This document shows positions 41,859 to 51,515 of a stretch of 64,000 bases of DNA, in pieces. Origin of the DNA: Bacillota bacterium. Its GTDB lineage: Bacteria > Bacillota > Bacilli > Bacillales > Cytobacillaceae. Location: positions 1-64,000 of the forward strand of contig JAUZPL010000004.1 of assembly GCA_030705955.1 (NCBI GenBank), given 5' to 3'. Positions within the stretch are counted from its first letter, which is position 1. The number at the start of each line of letters is the position of its first letter. The translations under genes were made by a program, and so were the position numbers. The notes under the pieces were generated by a model, which saw only the letters and a program-made list of their open reading frames with translations, was not told the DNA's origin and searched no databases.

Positions 41859-43127
41859 GTGAGTACAGTCAAGGATAAAATTTCAGAGATCGTAGGTGGA
41901 AAACGTGTAATCGTGAAGAAGCCTGAGCTTCTTGCGCCTGCAGGAAATTTAGAAAAACTCAAAATTGCTGTTCACTATGGAGCAGACGCCGTTTTTATCG
42001 GTGGTCAAGAATACGGACTTCGGTCAAATGCAGATAACTTCTCTTTCGAGGAAATGAAAGAGGGAGTAGAGTTTGCAAAAAAATATGGTGCAAGAATTTA
42101 TGTAACAACAAATATCTTTGCCCATAATGAAAATATTCAAGGTCTAGAAGAATATCTACTAGGACTAAAAGAGGCAGGAGTTGCAGGAATTATTGTGGCT
42201 GACCCTCTTATTATTGAGACATGCAAACGGGTTGCACCTAAAATTGAGGTGCATTTAAGCACTCAGCAATCCCTTACAAATTGGAAAGCTGCTCAATTTT
42301 GGAAAGAAGAAGGTTTGGAACGGGTCGTATTAGCCCGCGAAACAACTGCTGAGGAAATCCAAGAGATAAAAGAAAAAGTGGATATTGAAATTGAATCCTT
42401 TATTCATGGTGCAATGTGTATTGCTTATTCTGGCCGTTGTACATTAAGTAATCACATGACAGCAAGAGATTCTAACCGTGGTGGCTGCTGCCAGTCTTGT
42501 CGGTGGAATTATGATTTGTATCAATTAGAAGGTGCAGAGGAAACAGCCCTTTTTGAAGAAAATGATTCAGCTTTTGCTATGAGCCCAAAAGATTTAAATT
42601 TAATTCAGTCCATTCCAAAAATGATTGAAATGGGTATAGATAGTCTTAAAATTGAAGGCAGAATGAAGTCCATTCATTATGTAGCAACCGTAGTAAGTGT
42701 GTATCGAAAAGTGATTGATGCTTATTGTGCAGACCCTGAAAATTTCGTTATTAAGAGAGAATGGCTTGAAGAACTTGATAAATGCGCCAACCGCGAAACC
42801 GCACCTGCGTTTTTTGAAGGTGTGCCAGGGTATAAAGAGCAAATGTTTGGTAATGATAGCAAGAAGACAAAGTTTGAATTTATTGGACTTGTGTTAGATT
42901 ATAATGTGGAAACCCAAATAGTGACCCTGCAACAACGTAATCATTTTAGGCCAGGCGATGAAGTTGAATTCTTCGGCCCTGAACTTCAAAATTTCACACA
43001 TGTTATTGATAAGTTATGGGATGACAAAGGAAACGAATTGGATGCAGCACGTCATCCACTTCAAGTTGTCCAATTTAAATTAGACAAACCTGTTTATCCA
43101 AACAACATGATGCGAAAGGAGAACTAA
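41859..43127 (+). CDS. trhP2: tRNA U34 hydroxylation protein TrhP2 (peptidase U32 family)
   Basis: The larger U32-family partner (422 residues, B. subtilis YrrO type) begins [24 protein letters not shown] and carries the cysteine cluster [14 protein letters not shown] ... [10 protein letters not shown], which may bind an iron-sulfur cluster. The GTG at 41859 is preferred because GGGGG lies nine bases upstream; the TTG at 41853 is too near. udk begins one base after its stop. Confidence 0.93.
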   Translation: MSTVKDKISEIVGGKRVIVKKPELLAPAGNLEKLKIAVHYGADAVFIGGQEYGLRSNADNFSFEEMKEGVEFAKKYGARIYVTTNIFAHNENIQGLEEYLLGLKEAGVAGIIVADPLIIETCKRVAPKIEVHLSTQQSLTNWKAAQFWKEEGLERVVLARETTAEEIQEIKEKVDIEIESFIHGAMCIAYSGRCTLSNHMTARDSNRGGCCQSCRWNYDLYQLEGAEETALFEENDSAFAMSPKDLNLIQSIPKMIEMGIDSLKIEGRMKSIHYVATVVSVYRKVIDAYCADPENFVIKREWLEELDKCANRETAPAFFEGVPGYKEQMFGNDSKKTKFEFIGLVLDYNVETQIVTLQQRNHFRPGDEVEFFGPELQNFTHVIDKLWDDKGNELDAARHPLQVVQFKLDKPVYPNNMMRKEN

Positions 43128-43128
43128 T

Positions 43129-43764
43129 ATGACACGCAAACCTGTTGTGATTGGTGTAACTGGCGGGTCCGGTTCAGGAAAAACAAGCGTTACAAAGGCA
43201 ATTTATGATAGCTTTAAGGGACACTCAATATTGATGCTTGAACAGGATTATTATTACAAGGATCAAAGTGAAGTGCCATTTGAAGAGAGGCTTAAAACCA
43301 ATTATGACCATCCACTTGCCTTTGATAATGACTTATTAATCGAACATATCAAGACGCTCTTACGGTTTGAACCAATTGAGAAGCCAGTGTATGATTATTC
43401 CCTGCATACACGTTCAAGTGAGGTCATTCATGTTGAGCCAAAGGATGTAATCATTTTTGAAGGAATATTAGTCCTGGAAGATGAACGTCTACGCAATTTA
43501 ATGGATATCAAGTTATATGTTGATACAGATGCTGATATAAGAATTATTCGCCGTCTTATGCGTGATATTAAGGATCGAGGCAGAACAATGGATTCCGTGA
43601 TAGAGCAATATGTTAATGTTGTCCGTCCTATGCACAATCAATTTATTGAACCTACAAAGCGTTATGCAGATGTTATTATTCCTGAAGGCGGGCATAATCA
43701 TGTAGCAATTGATTTAATGGTTACCAAAATACAAACAATTCTTGAACAAAAGTCTTTTTTATGA
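43129..43764 (+). CDS. udk: uridine kinase
   Basis: Udk phosphorylates uridine and cytidine with GTP or ATP. Walker [11 protein letters not shown] occupies residues 11-20; EQDYYYKD, the YDHPLAFD lid region and [13 protein letters not shown] are typical. The length of 211 residues is standard. It starts directly after trhP2 with AAAGGAGAA as ribosome site. Confidence 0.97.
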   Translation: MTRKPVVIGVTGGSGSGKTSVTKAIYDSFKGHSILMLEQDYYYKDQSEVPFEERLKTNYDHPLAFDNDLLIEHIKTLLRFEPIEKPVYDYSLHTRSSEVIHVEPKDVIIFEGILVLEDERLRNLMDIKLYVDTDADIRIIRRLMRDIKDRGRTMDSVIEQYVNVVRPMHNQFIEPTKRYADVIIPEGGHNHVAIDLMVTKIQTILEQKSFL

Positions 43765-43822
43765 AACAATAGCATAGGAAAAGTATAGAGAATTCAATTT
43801 AGCTTGAATTTGAAGAATTACT

Positions 43823-43914
43823 GCGCGCCCTACTAAATAGGACGCGCTCCTATGCATTATGCTAAAAAGCATAATGCCTACATATGAAAAAACACAATCC
43901 ATTGGGAGATTGTG
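43823..43914 (+). repeat. three successive hairpins in the udk-greA gap
   Basis: Hairpin 1 (43823-43847) is GCGCG-C-CCTA / TAGG-A-CGCGC with one mismatch, strikingly GC-rich for this genome. Hairpin 2 (43854-43877) is a perfect 10-bp GCATTATGCT/AGCATAATGC with AAAA loop. Hairpin 3 (about 43893-43914) pairs CACAATC with GATTGTG. None is followed by a T-run, so they are not ordinary terminators; a structured leader of greA is possible. Confidence 0.6.
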
Positions 43915-43937
43915 AAGACTAGAAGGAGTGAACCGTA

Positions 43938-44414
43938 TTGGCTACAGAAAGAGTATTTCCAATGACGCAGGCAGGAAAAGAAAAATTAGAACAAGAACTA
44001 GAATATTTAAAATCAGTAAAACGTAAAGAAGTAGTTGAAAGAATTAAAATAGCTAGAAGTTTCGGCGACTTATCCGAAAACTCTGAATATGATTCTGCTA
44101 AAGAAGAGCAAGCATTTGTGGAGGGCCGAATCACAACTCTTGAAAATATGGTTCGAAGTGCCAAAATTATTGAAGAAAGTGAAATGACAAGTGATGCGGT
44201 TGCTCTAGGAAGATCTGTAACATTTATTGAACTTCCTAATGGTGAAGAAGAGACATATACGATTGTAGGTAGTGCTGAAGCAGATCCTTTTGAAGGAAAA
44301 ATCTCCAATGATTCTCCGATTGCAAAAAGTCTACTTGGAAAAAAAGTTGGCGAAGAAGTATCCGTTCAAACACCTGGAGGTGAAATGAGCGTACGTATTG
44401 TATTAATTAAATAA
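43938..44414 (+). CDS. greA: transcription elongation factor GreA
   Basis: GreA enters the RNA polymerase secondary channel and stimulates cleavage of backtracked RNA. The N-terminal coiled coil (about 1-80) includes the acidic tip region [16 protein letters not shown], followed by the FKBP-like domain ending [12 protein letters not shown]. At 158 residues it is standard. It starts at TTG with AGAAGGAG upstream. Confidence 0.97.
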   Translation: MATERVFPMTQAGKEKLEQELEYLKSVKRKEVVERIKIARSFGDLSENSEYDSAKEEQAFVEGRITTLENMVRSAKIIEESEMTSDAVALGRSVTFIELPNGEEETYTIVGSAEADPFEGKISNDSPIAKSLLGKKVGEEVSVQTPGGEMSVRIVLIK

Positions 44415-44466
44415 AAAACTCTACAAAAAGATAACGCTTAATATTTTTTTAAGTTTGAAATAGGAG

Positions 44467-44499
44467 CACCTCGTCAACACTTTTGACGAGGTGTTTTTT
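44467..44499 (+). terminator. terminator-like hairpin that contains the pbpI ribosome binding site
   Basis: A perfect 11-bp stem CACCTCGTCAA/TTGACGAGGTG with a 5-base loop is followed by six T and then immediately by the pbpI ATG at 44500. The 3' arm contains GAGGTG (44488-44493), the only ribosome site for pbpI, and the 5' arm is its complement. It can terminate greA transcription or hide the pbpI start. Confidence 0.85.
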
Positions 44500-46260
44500 A
44501 TGTGGAAAAGACGAGGAAAGGGATGGCTTCTTATATGTATGGTTGTTTTAATACTGCTTATCGGGCGATTGATGGAGATTCAATTATTTAGGACAACAGC
44601 TTTTTCAAGACATCATATTAATTTGATTGAGGATAGTGTAAAACAACGAACACAGCAATTAATTATAGATGATGGAAGAGGCAGTTTCCTTGATCGTAAT
44701 GGGGAAGAACTCACAAATAAAAAAACTTCTGTTCTTGTTCTTTTTCCTTTCCTTAAAAAAATACCATGGAATGTAGAAAGAGTTTCAAAAATTACTGGAA
44801 TATCAGCTGAGCTTTTAAAAAATGCTGTTAGCAAAGCGAAAACTCCATTTGCCTATGGAAAGCAAGAACCATTTGCACTTACCGAATTACAAATGGACCA
44901 AATAAATGCATTAAAAATTCCAGGTGTATTTGCTATTGAGAAGAAATTCAAACGAACTCAAATACCTGCTGAACAAATGGTAGGTCTAGTGGGAGAAAAT
45001 CCTGACACTTTAAAAAGCCGTTATCCTGATAAAAAGCTCCCAGACCAGACAATAATAGGAATTTCTGGGCTAGAAGCAAGCTTCGATGAATTTTTACTTC
45101 CTGAAGGGAAATCAAAGCTTTTATATCATGTAGATGGTGATGGAGGGCCTTTGTTTGGGTTAAGTGTTAAATATGTTGACCCAGCCAATCCATTTTTCCC
45201 TGTCAGTATACAGTCGACAATTGATAAGGATATTCAAGAAAAAGCCGAAGCATTGGCGGATAAATATCATATTCAAAAGGGTGGGCTTGTTCTTCTTAAT
45301 ATTCAAGATAATAGTATATTAGCAAGTGTTTCTCGGCCTAAAATAAATAAAGAAGATCCATATGGGAGTAGTGGAATGGCCAATGTCATGCTAAAACAGC
45401 AAATTCTTGGTTCAGTCTTTAAAATAGTGGTTGCAGCAGCGGCTATTGATCATAACTTAGATACACCATCACGAAGGTTTGATTGCAGCAAAAAAATAAA
45501 TGGTAAGCCTGATTTTACATATAACTATGGAATGCTCGACTTTACAAATAGCTTTGCCAGAAGCTGTAATCACACATTTGGACAACTCGCTGTTGAATTA
45601 AAGGAAATTAACCCTACCATTGTTGAGGACTATGCAAATAGATTATCCTTAATTGGTCCGGTGGGTTGGTATGGAGATGTATATCATATAAATAATTTTC
45701 ACCAGCTAGATCATGAGGAAAAAGGAAGAATTTTTTTATCTGATGAAGAAAAAGAAGATAAAAACTTTGTAGCAATGACAGGTATTGGTCAGCATGAGGT
45801 CAGGGCTACACCTTTAGCAGTTGCGAATATGATGGCAACTATTGCGAGAGGGGGAGAGAAGAAAATGGTACGAGCAGTTTCAAAAGTTATGTATAAAAAT
45901 GGAACAACCATGATAGATTTTAAAGAGGATGATTTACCTGGGGAAGGAATTTCACCTTATACTGTAATGAAGCTTCAAAGGCTTTTAAGGGAGGTTGTCG
46001 TAAACCCAAATGGTACGGGAAAGTGGTTTAATAACCTTCCATATGAAGTAGCAGGAAAATCAGGTACAGCTGAGACGGGAAAATATCAAAATGGCAAAGA
46101 ACTTCATAATAAATGGTTTGCAGGCTATTTTCCATATAACCATCCAAAATACGCGCTTGTTGCTGTAAATTTAGATGTTCCAGGTAATGAGGGTGGAGTT
46201 AATCCTCTTTTTGCTGAAATGGTCAAAATGCTGTATCAATGGAACAATGGCAGCCATTAG
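44500..46260 (+). CDS. pbpI: class B penicillin-binding protein (PBP4b-like)
   Basis: A peptidoglycan transpeptidase with an N-terminal membrane anchor (about 9-26), a dimerisation/NTF2-poor linker region and a transpeptidase domain. Active-site motifs are S305-x-x-K308 (GSVFKI), S355-C-N and K520-S-G-T. It corresponds to B. subtilis pbpI (yrrR), which I recall as mother-cell expressed in sporulation. The start at ATG 44500 uses the GAGGTG embedded in the preceding hairpin; a GTG at 44491 would lie within that site. yrrS follows. Confidence 0.92.
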   Translation: MWKRRGKGWLLICMVVLILLIGRLMEIQLFRTTAFSRHHINLIEDSVKQRTQQLIIDDGRGSFLDRNGEELTNKKTSVLVLFPFLKKIPWNVERVSKITGISAELLKNAVSKAKTPFAYGKQEPFALTELQMDQINALKIPGVFAIEKKFKRTQIPAEQMVGLVGENPDTLKSRYPDKKLPDQTIIGISGLEASFDEFLLPEGKSKLLYHVDGDGGPLFGLSVKYVDPANPFFPVSIQSTIDKDIQEKAEALADKYHIQKGGLVLLNIQDNSILASVSRPKINKEDPYGSSGMANVMLKQQILGSVFKIVVAAAAIDHNLDTPSRRFDCSKKINGKPDFTYNYGMLDFTNSFARSCNHTFGQLAVELKEINPTIVEDYANRLSLIGPVGWYGDVYHINNFHQLDHEEKGRIFLSDEEKEDKNFVAMTGIGQHEVRATPLAVANMMATIARGGEKKMVRAVSKVMYKNGTTMIDFKEDDLPGEGISPYTVMKLQRLLREVVVNPNGTGKWFNNLPYEVAGKSGTAETGKYQNGKELHNKWFAGYFPYNHPKYALVAVNLDVPGNEGGVNPLFAEMVKMLYQWNNGSH

Positions 46261-46338
46261 ACGAAGTGCAAAGGTTTCAAGTTTTTTTAAACTCATGATA
46301 GAATGTTGATATCCTTTAAAAATGGGAGGTAAAAGATT

Positions 46339-47007
46339 TTGAATCAAGATTTTCAATCAAATTCTCGTTCAAGCTACCGAGCGAAACGAAAAAAAACAAA
46401 TATTATTTTAAATGGTTTAATCATCATTGTTCTTTTACTGATCGCTATTGTCGCTTATTCTATTTTTTCAACTGGAAATGATAAAACGGCATCCAAAGGG
46501 ACAAGTCAAAAAACTGAAGCGAAGCAAACCCAACATAAGGAGAAAAGTCAGAAAAACGTGGCAGCAAATAGTGGGGACCAAAATTCCACAGGAGATCAAA
46601 ATGTTCAATCAGGGACAGGTGATTCCTCTACTCCAGGCAATACAAATGATTCCGAAGCGGTAACAACAGAGGGTGGAAGTAGCCCTGATGTTCAACAAAC
46701 AATTCAAAACCCTGATTGGAAGCCGGTAGGTACAACCCAAAATGGCCAACATTCCGCCGTATATGATTCGAGTTCAACAGATTGGCAAGAGATGTTAAAT
46801 GCTATCTCTTATGCGACTGGACTAGATAAAAGCAATATGACTGTTTGGTTCCTTGGAAGGGATAAGAACACTGCCAATGGATCAGTGGGAACAGTGTCAT
46901 CCAAAGATAAACAGCAAAAATTTCGTGTCTATATTGAATGGGTGGATGGTCAAGGCTGGAAACCGACAAAGGTCGAAGAACTTTCAGAAATCACAAAAGG
47001 AAATTAA
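46339..47007 (+). CDS. yrrS: DUF1510 membrane-anchored protein (YrrS)
   Basis: A short basic N-terminus, one membrane helix (about 22-41), a long low-complexity linker rich in S, G, Q, N and T, and a C-terminal DUF1510 domain (about 125-215, with NPDWKPVGT and DWQEMLNAISYATGL). The bulk should be outside the cell or in the intermembrane space of the spore. It starts at TTG after GGGAGG. It pairs with pbpI as in B. subtilis. Confidence 0.9.
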   Translation: MNQDFQSNSRSSYRAKRKKTNIILNGLIIIVLLLIAIVAYSIFSTGNDKTASKGTSQKTEAKQTQHKEKSQKNVAANSGDQNSTGDQNVQSGTGDSSTPGNTNDSEAVTTEGGSSPDVQQTIQNPDWKPVGTTQNGQHSAVYDSSSTDWQEMLNAISYATGLDKSNMTVWFLGRDKNTANGSVGTVSSKDKQQKFRVYIEWVDGQGWKPTKVEELSEITKGN

Positions 47008-47010
47008 AGA

Positions 47011-47048
47011 AATAGGATGGACCTCTGAAGGTTCCATCCTATTTTTTT
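47011..47048. terminator. terminator between yrrS and yrzA
   Basis: Stem AATAGGATGGA/TCCATCCTATT with inner ACCT/AGGT pairs is followed by seven T. It overlaps the end of convergent yrzA. Confidence 0.85.
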
Positions 47049-47245
47049 CTTTTAAAATGGACAACAGCACTAAAATATAGCTGCCCATTTTCGTTTATTA
47101 GCATTTGATGGGAAACGGAATGCACAGAAAGGAGTATGGCACTGTTTTCCTCGATTTGGGCAGCAATTTGTTTTTCTAGGGATTTTATACTGCTTGCTTC
47201 AAAAAATTCAATTTTGTCCTCAAAAAAATCAAGCTGAAAATTCAT
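47039..47245 (-). CDS. yrzA: DUF2536 protein (YrzA-like)
   Basis: A 68-residue protein beginning MNFQLDFFEDKIEFFEA and ending YFSAVVHFKRKK matches the DUF2536 family (YrzA) at its usual place after yrrS. GGAGGC lies before the ATG on the minus strand, supporting a real gene. Function unknown. Confidence 0.82.
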   Translation of the reverse strand: MNFQLDFFEDKIEFFEASSIKSLEKQIAAQIEENSAILLSVHSVSHQMLINENGQLYFSAVVHFKRKK

Positions 47246-47360
47246 CTTATGCCTCCTGCCAAAATCTCTCTTCTACATTCTATTTCTTTTTATTTAAACT
47301 AGCAATTGGAATGGTTGAATTAATACCGTATTTATGTTAAATTGAGAACATGTTTCATCG

Positions 47361-47390
47361 TAATTCATACTATACTTATAGGATATATAA
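47361..47390 (+). promoter_or_regulatory. possible CymR-type operator upstream of mtnN
   Basis: The segment TAATTCATACTATACTTATA followed by GGATAT resembles the CymR operator pattern (TAAT.C...TAT....GGAAT) and includes a TATACT -10-like hexamer at 47371-47376, but no good -35 box is visible at normal spacing. The gap 47246-47572 contains no convincing gene; an open frame at 47350 runs into mtnN and looks like noise. Confidence 0.35.
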
Positions 47391-47572
47391 GAATATTATT
47401 TTTCCATGCATTGATCTAAAACTAGTAATGAAAATGCTTTGGCTTTCCAACTATGGTAACCAGCTCCACAAAGATGATAAAATAGTTAGCGGGCAAATGA
47501 TTGAAATCCTTTTAACCAAGAAAAGATTTTTATGGTTAAATGAATCAAAAAGGCTTAGAAAGAGGTCAAAAC

Positions 47573-48268
47573 ATGAAAATTGGTATTATCGGTGCAATGG
47601 AAGAAGAAGTAGCTTTGTTAAGAGAAAATATTCAAGGCTCTACAGTGGCGACTGTTGCTGGCTGTGAGTTTACTTTTGGAAAAATGCATGGGGTAGATGT
47701 CATTCTTCTTAAATCGGGGATTGGCAAGGTAAATGCTGCGATGTCAACAACCATACTTTTGGAGAAATTTAATCCAGACTTCATTATCAATACAGGCTCT
47801 GCAGGTGGATTTAACCCAATGTTAAATGTTGGGGATGCTGTTATCTCAACTGAAGTTCGTCACCATGATGTAGATGTAACAGCTTTTGGATATGAATTTG
47901 GCCAAGTACCACAGCTTCCTGCTGCATTTTTGGCAGATGAGAAGTTAGTAGCTATTGCTCTGCAAGCTGGAAGAGAAATTAAAGATATTCAAATTGTGAA
48001 GGGGATAATCGCTAGTGGTGACTCTTTTATAAGTGATCCAGTTAGGGTTGATTTTATCCGGACAAAATTTGATAATCTTCAGGCTGTTGAAATGGAGGCT
48101 GCTGCAATCGCACAGGTAGCCTATCAATTTCAAATACCTTTTGTTATTATTCGTTCTCTTTCAGATATTGCTGGCAAGGAGTCTGATGTTTCATTTGACC
48201 AGTTTTTAGACAAGGCAGCACTACATTCTGCATCCTTAGTAATGAAAATGATTGCGCAGTTCTCCTAG
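47573..48268 (+). CDS. mtnN: 5'-methylthioadenosine/S-adenosylhomocysteine nucleosidase
   Basis: MtnN removes adenine from methylthioadenosine and S-adenosylhomocysteine, feeding methionine and cysteine recycling. [11 protein letters not shown] at the N-terminus, [21 protein letters not shown] and the catalytic aspartate in SLSDIAG are visible. ATG 47573 follows AAAGAGGTC and yields 231 residues, the B. subtilis length; an earlier in-frame start at 47540 is weaker. In B. subtilis yrrT precedes it; here it does not. Confidence 0.96.
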   Translation: MKIGIIGAMEEEVALLRENIQGSTVATVAGCEFTFGKMHGVDVILLKSGIGKVNAAMSTTILLEKFNPDFIINTGSAGGFNPMLNVGDAVISTEVRHHDVDVTAFGYEFGQVPQLPAAFLADEKLVAIALQAGREIKDIQIVKGIIASGDSFISDPVRVDFIRTKFDNLQAVEMEAAAIAQVAYQFQIPFVIIRSLSDIAGKESDVSFDQFLDKAALHSASLVMKMIAQFS

Positions 48269-48287
48269 TTAATAAAGGGAGGTAAAC

Positions 48288-50346
<2,059 letters not shown>

Positions 50347-50349
50347 TAA

Positions 50350-50378
50350 AAAAGACCCGAATCAACGGGTCTTTTTCT
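50350..50378 (+). terminator. intrinsic terminator after mccB
   Basis: A perfect 10-bp stem AAAAGACCCG/CGGGTCTTTT with AATCAA loop and trailing T-run. Confidence 0.9.
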
Positions 50379-50465
50379 TACCATAGTTACTATAATTTAC
50401 ATTCTCTTTCACCAGTGATTTTATGTTAAAGTAATGTAGTAAGCTTAGAGAAAGCTGGTGATGAA

Positions 50466-50711
50466 TTGGAAAGTCAAGCAAAGAAGATTTACGAAAAAAT
50501 GGTTGATTACAAGCGTTTTGCCAGCATCCTTTTATCTGTAGGTGTTTTTTTCTATTTAGGTGTTATTATTCCATCTGCTGCAAAAAGCACAATGGATTCA
50601 AATATTATGATACTTGCCTCGATGTCATTCCTTGTAGTATCCTTCCTTTTCTTTACAAGATCAAAACAAATCAAACTAAAACTGCAAGCGCTTGAAGAAG
50701 AAAATGAATAA
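50466..50711 (+). CDS. yrhC: YrhC-like small membrane protein
   Basis: An 81-residue protein with two membrane segments (about 19-36 and 46-63) and a charged C-terminus (KQIKLKLQALEEENE). It sits after mccB as yrhC does in B. subtilis, where it belongs to the same CymR-controlled cluster. It starts at TTG; the ribosome site (GCTGGTGATG) is weak. Function unknown. Confidence 0.78.
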   Translation: MESQAKKIYEKMVDYKRFASILLSVGVFFYLGVIIPSAAKSTMDSNIMILASMSFLVVSFLFFTRSKQIKLKLQALEEENE

Positions 50712-50719
50712 ATAACAAT

Positions 50720-50751
50720 AAAAGCATTCCTTTACGGGATGCTTTATTTTT
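50720..50751 (+). terminator. intrinsic terminator after yrhC
   Basis: Stem AAAGCATTCC/GGGATGCTTT (one wobble) with TTTAC loop and a following T-rich tract. Confidence 0.8.
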
Positions 50752-50803
50752 TGTCATTAGCATTGGGCGAATTATCCATTTTTGAGAATTTTAAAAAAAA
50801 GGG

Positions 50804-50832
50804 TTTACAAAGTAATGTGGGGTGGATATAAT
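50804..50832 (+). promoter_or_regulatory. strong sigma-A promoter of the small-peptide cassette
   Basis: TTTACA (50804-50809) and TATAAT (50827-50832) at 17-base spacing. Transcription would begin near 50839 and read through all the small frames that follow. Confidence 0.8.
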
Positions 50833-50872
50833 TACCATAGTTAGTGAAAAATTTCGAAGGAGGTCGAATGAT

Positions 50873-50956
50873 ATGTCTGTAAATTTCATTTGGATGAAAG
50901 TACAAACACTATATGTAAATTTAGGCATTCGACCAAAGATGGAATGGCTCACATAA
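50873..50956 (+). CDS. 27-residue peptide with ideal ribosome site
   Basis: The ATG at 50873 lies eight bases after a full AAGGAGGT (50857-50864) and about 35 bases from the predicted transcript start. The peptide contains aromatic and basic residues (MSVNFIWMKVQTLYV, ending MEWLT). No family is recognised. Its strong promoter and ribosome site make translation likely; it could be a leader peptide for the hairpins behind it or an independent micropeptide. Confidence 0.5.
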   Translation: MSVNFIWMKVQTLYVNLGIRPKMEWLT

Positions 50957-50987
50957 CTTATTAAATGTGAATCCACGTTTTTCCATG

Positions 50988-51066
50988 CCGTAGGGAGAAT
51001 TGCGCCTTGCGGTATTTTTATGTCTAATTAGGCGTAACCGCAGGGGAATACTCTTGCGGTTTTTTT
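50988..51066 (+). terminator. tandem related hairpins, the second a terminator
   Basis: Two similar units follow the 27-residue frame. Unit 1 has CCGTAGGG ... CTTGCGG then TATTTTTA (50988-51020). Unit 2 has CCGCAGGGG ... CTTGCGG then seven T (51038-51066). The stems are CCGTA/TGCGG and AACCGCA/TGCGGTT. Unit 2 is a good intrinsic terminator; unit 1 looks like a diverged copy. They could limit transcription of the yrzI genes. Confidence 0.65.
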
Positions 51067-51113
51067 GTGTCCCTTAAAGGATACAAGAGAAATTTTTAAG
51101 GGAGGTGAGAGAA

Positions 51114-51254
51114 ATGACTTTAAATATTTTATTTTTGACTATCACTATTCGAAAACGCCAAATGAATATTGAACAAGTAATGCAGCATGAAATGGCTCAT
51201 AAATTATATGAAGAGCATAAGAATCGGTCCATATCTGTTTTTCGCGTGTTGTAA
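51114..51254 (+). CDS. yrzI: YrzI-family small protein
   Basis: A 46-residue protein begins MTLNILFLTITIRKRQ, the hallmark of the Bac_small_YrzI family, and continues with a charged helix. The N-terminal hydrophobic stretch may associate with membrane. AGGGAGGTGAG precedes the ATG. Family members are often found in tandem; their function is not established. In B. subtilis the yrzI mRNA contains further tiny frames, as here. Confidence 0.82.
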   Translation: MTLNILFLTITIRKRQMNIEQVMQHEMAHKLYEEHKNRSISVFRVL

Positions 51255-51292
51255 GCAGTATTTAAAAAAATGATAGAAAGGTGGTTTTAAAA

Positions 51293-51352
51293 ATGATTTA
51301 TCTCATGCAAGGCCGCGGTGCATACTTTTGGGTGGAGAAAGATACCACCTAA
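51293..51352 (+). CDS. 19-residue peptide, S1025-like
   Basis: ATG 51293 follows AAAGGTGG and encodes MIYLMQGRGAYFWVEKDTT. It has the position of the tiny frame downstream of yrzI in B. subtilis (S1025) in which, as I recall, the ribosome-associated nuclease Rae1 cuts the mRNA during translation. The AYFWVEK segment is the part I would expect to matter. Recognition is from memory and synteny, not alignment. Confidence 0.6.
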   Translation: MIYLMQGRGAYFWVEKDTT

Positions 51353-51378
51353 CAACTTTCCAGTAGGAGGTAAAGGCT

Positions 51379-51441
51379 ATGTTTTTACGAATTTTACTTT
51401 TGACGCTTGTTTTTCAAAAAAAGAAAAATAAGGATAAATAA
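51379..51441 (+). CDS. 20-residue YrzI-like peptide
   Basis: ATG 51379 follows GTAGGAGGT with seven-base spacing. The product, a hydrophobic start (FLRILLLTLVF) and a lysine tail (QKKKNKDK), resembles a shortened YrzI N-terminus. Such a peptide could sit in the membrane. It ends the cassette before the terminator at 51464. Confidence 0.6.
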   Translation: MFLRILLLTLVFQKKKNKDK

Positions 51442-51463
51442 ATATAGATAAATATAGATAGGG

Positions 51464-51499
51464 AAAAAGCAGGGGATTGCCTAAAATCCCCTGCTTTTT
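51464..51499. terminator. bidirectional terminator, peptide cassette and pepF
   Basis: A 14-bp perfect stem AAAAAGCAGGGGAT/ATCCCCTGCTTTTT with an A-run on one side and T-run on the other. Confidence 0.9.
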
Positions 51500-51515
51500 C
51501 TTATCAGTCAAACGC

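Noticed and set aside
47350-47667. Open frame of 105 codons before and into mtnN
   Set aside because: It overlaps mtnN out of frame, has no family resemblance and no ribosome site; it is not a relic of yrrT as far as I can see.
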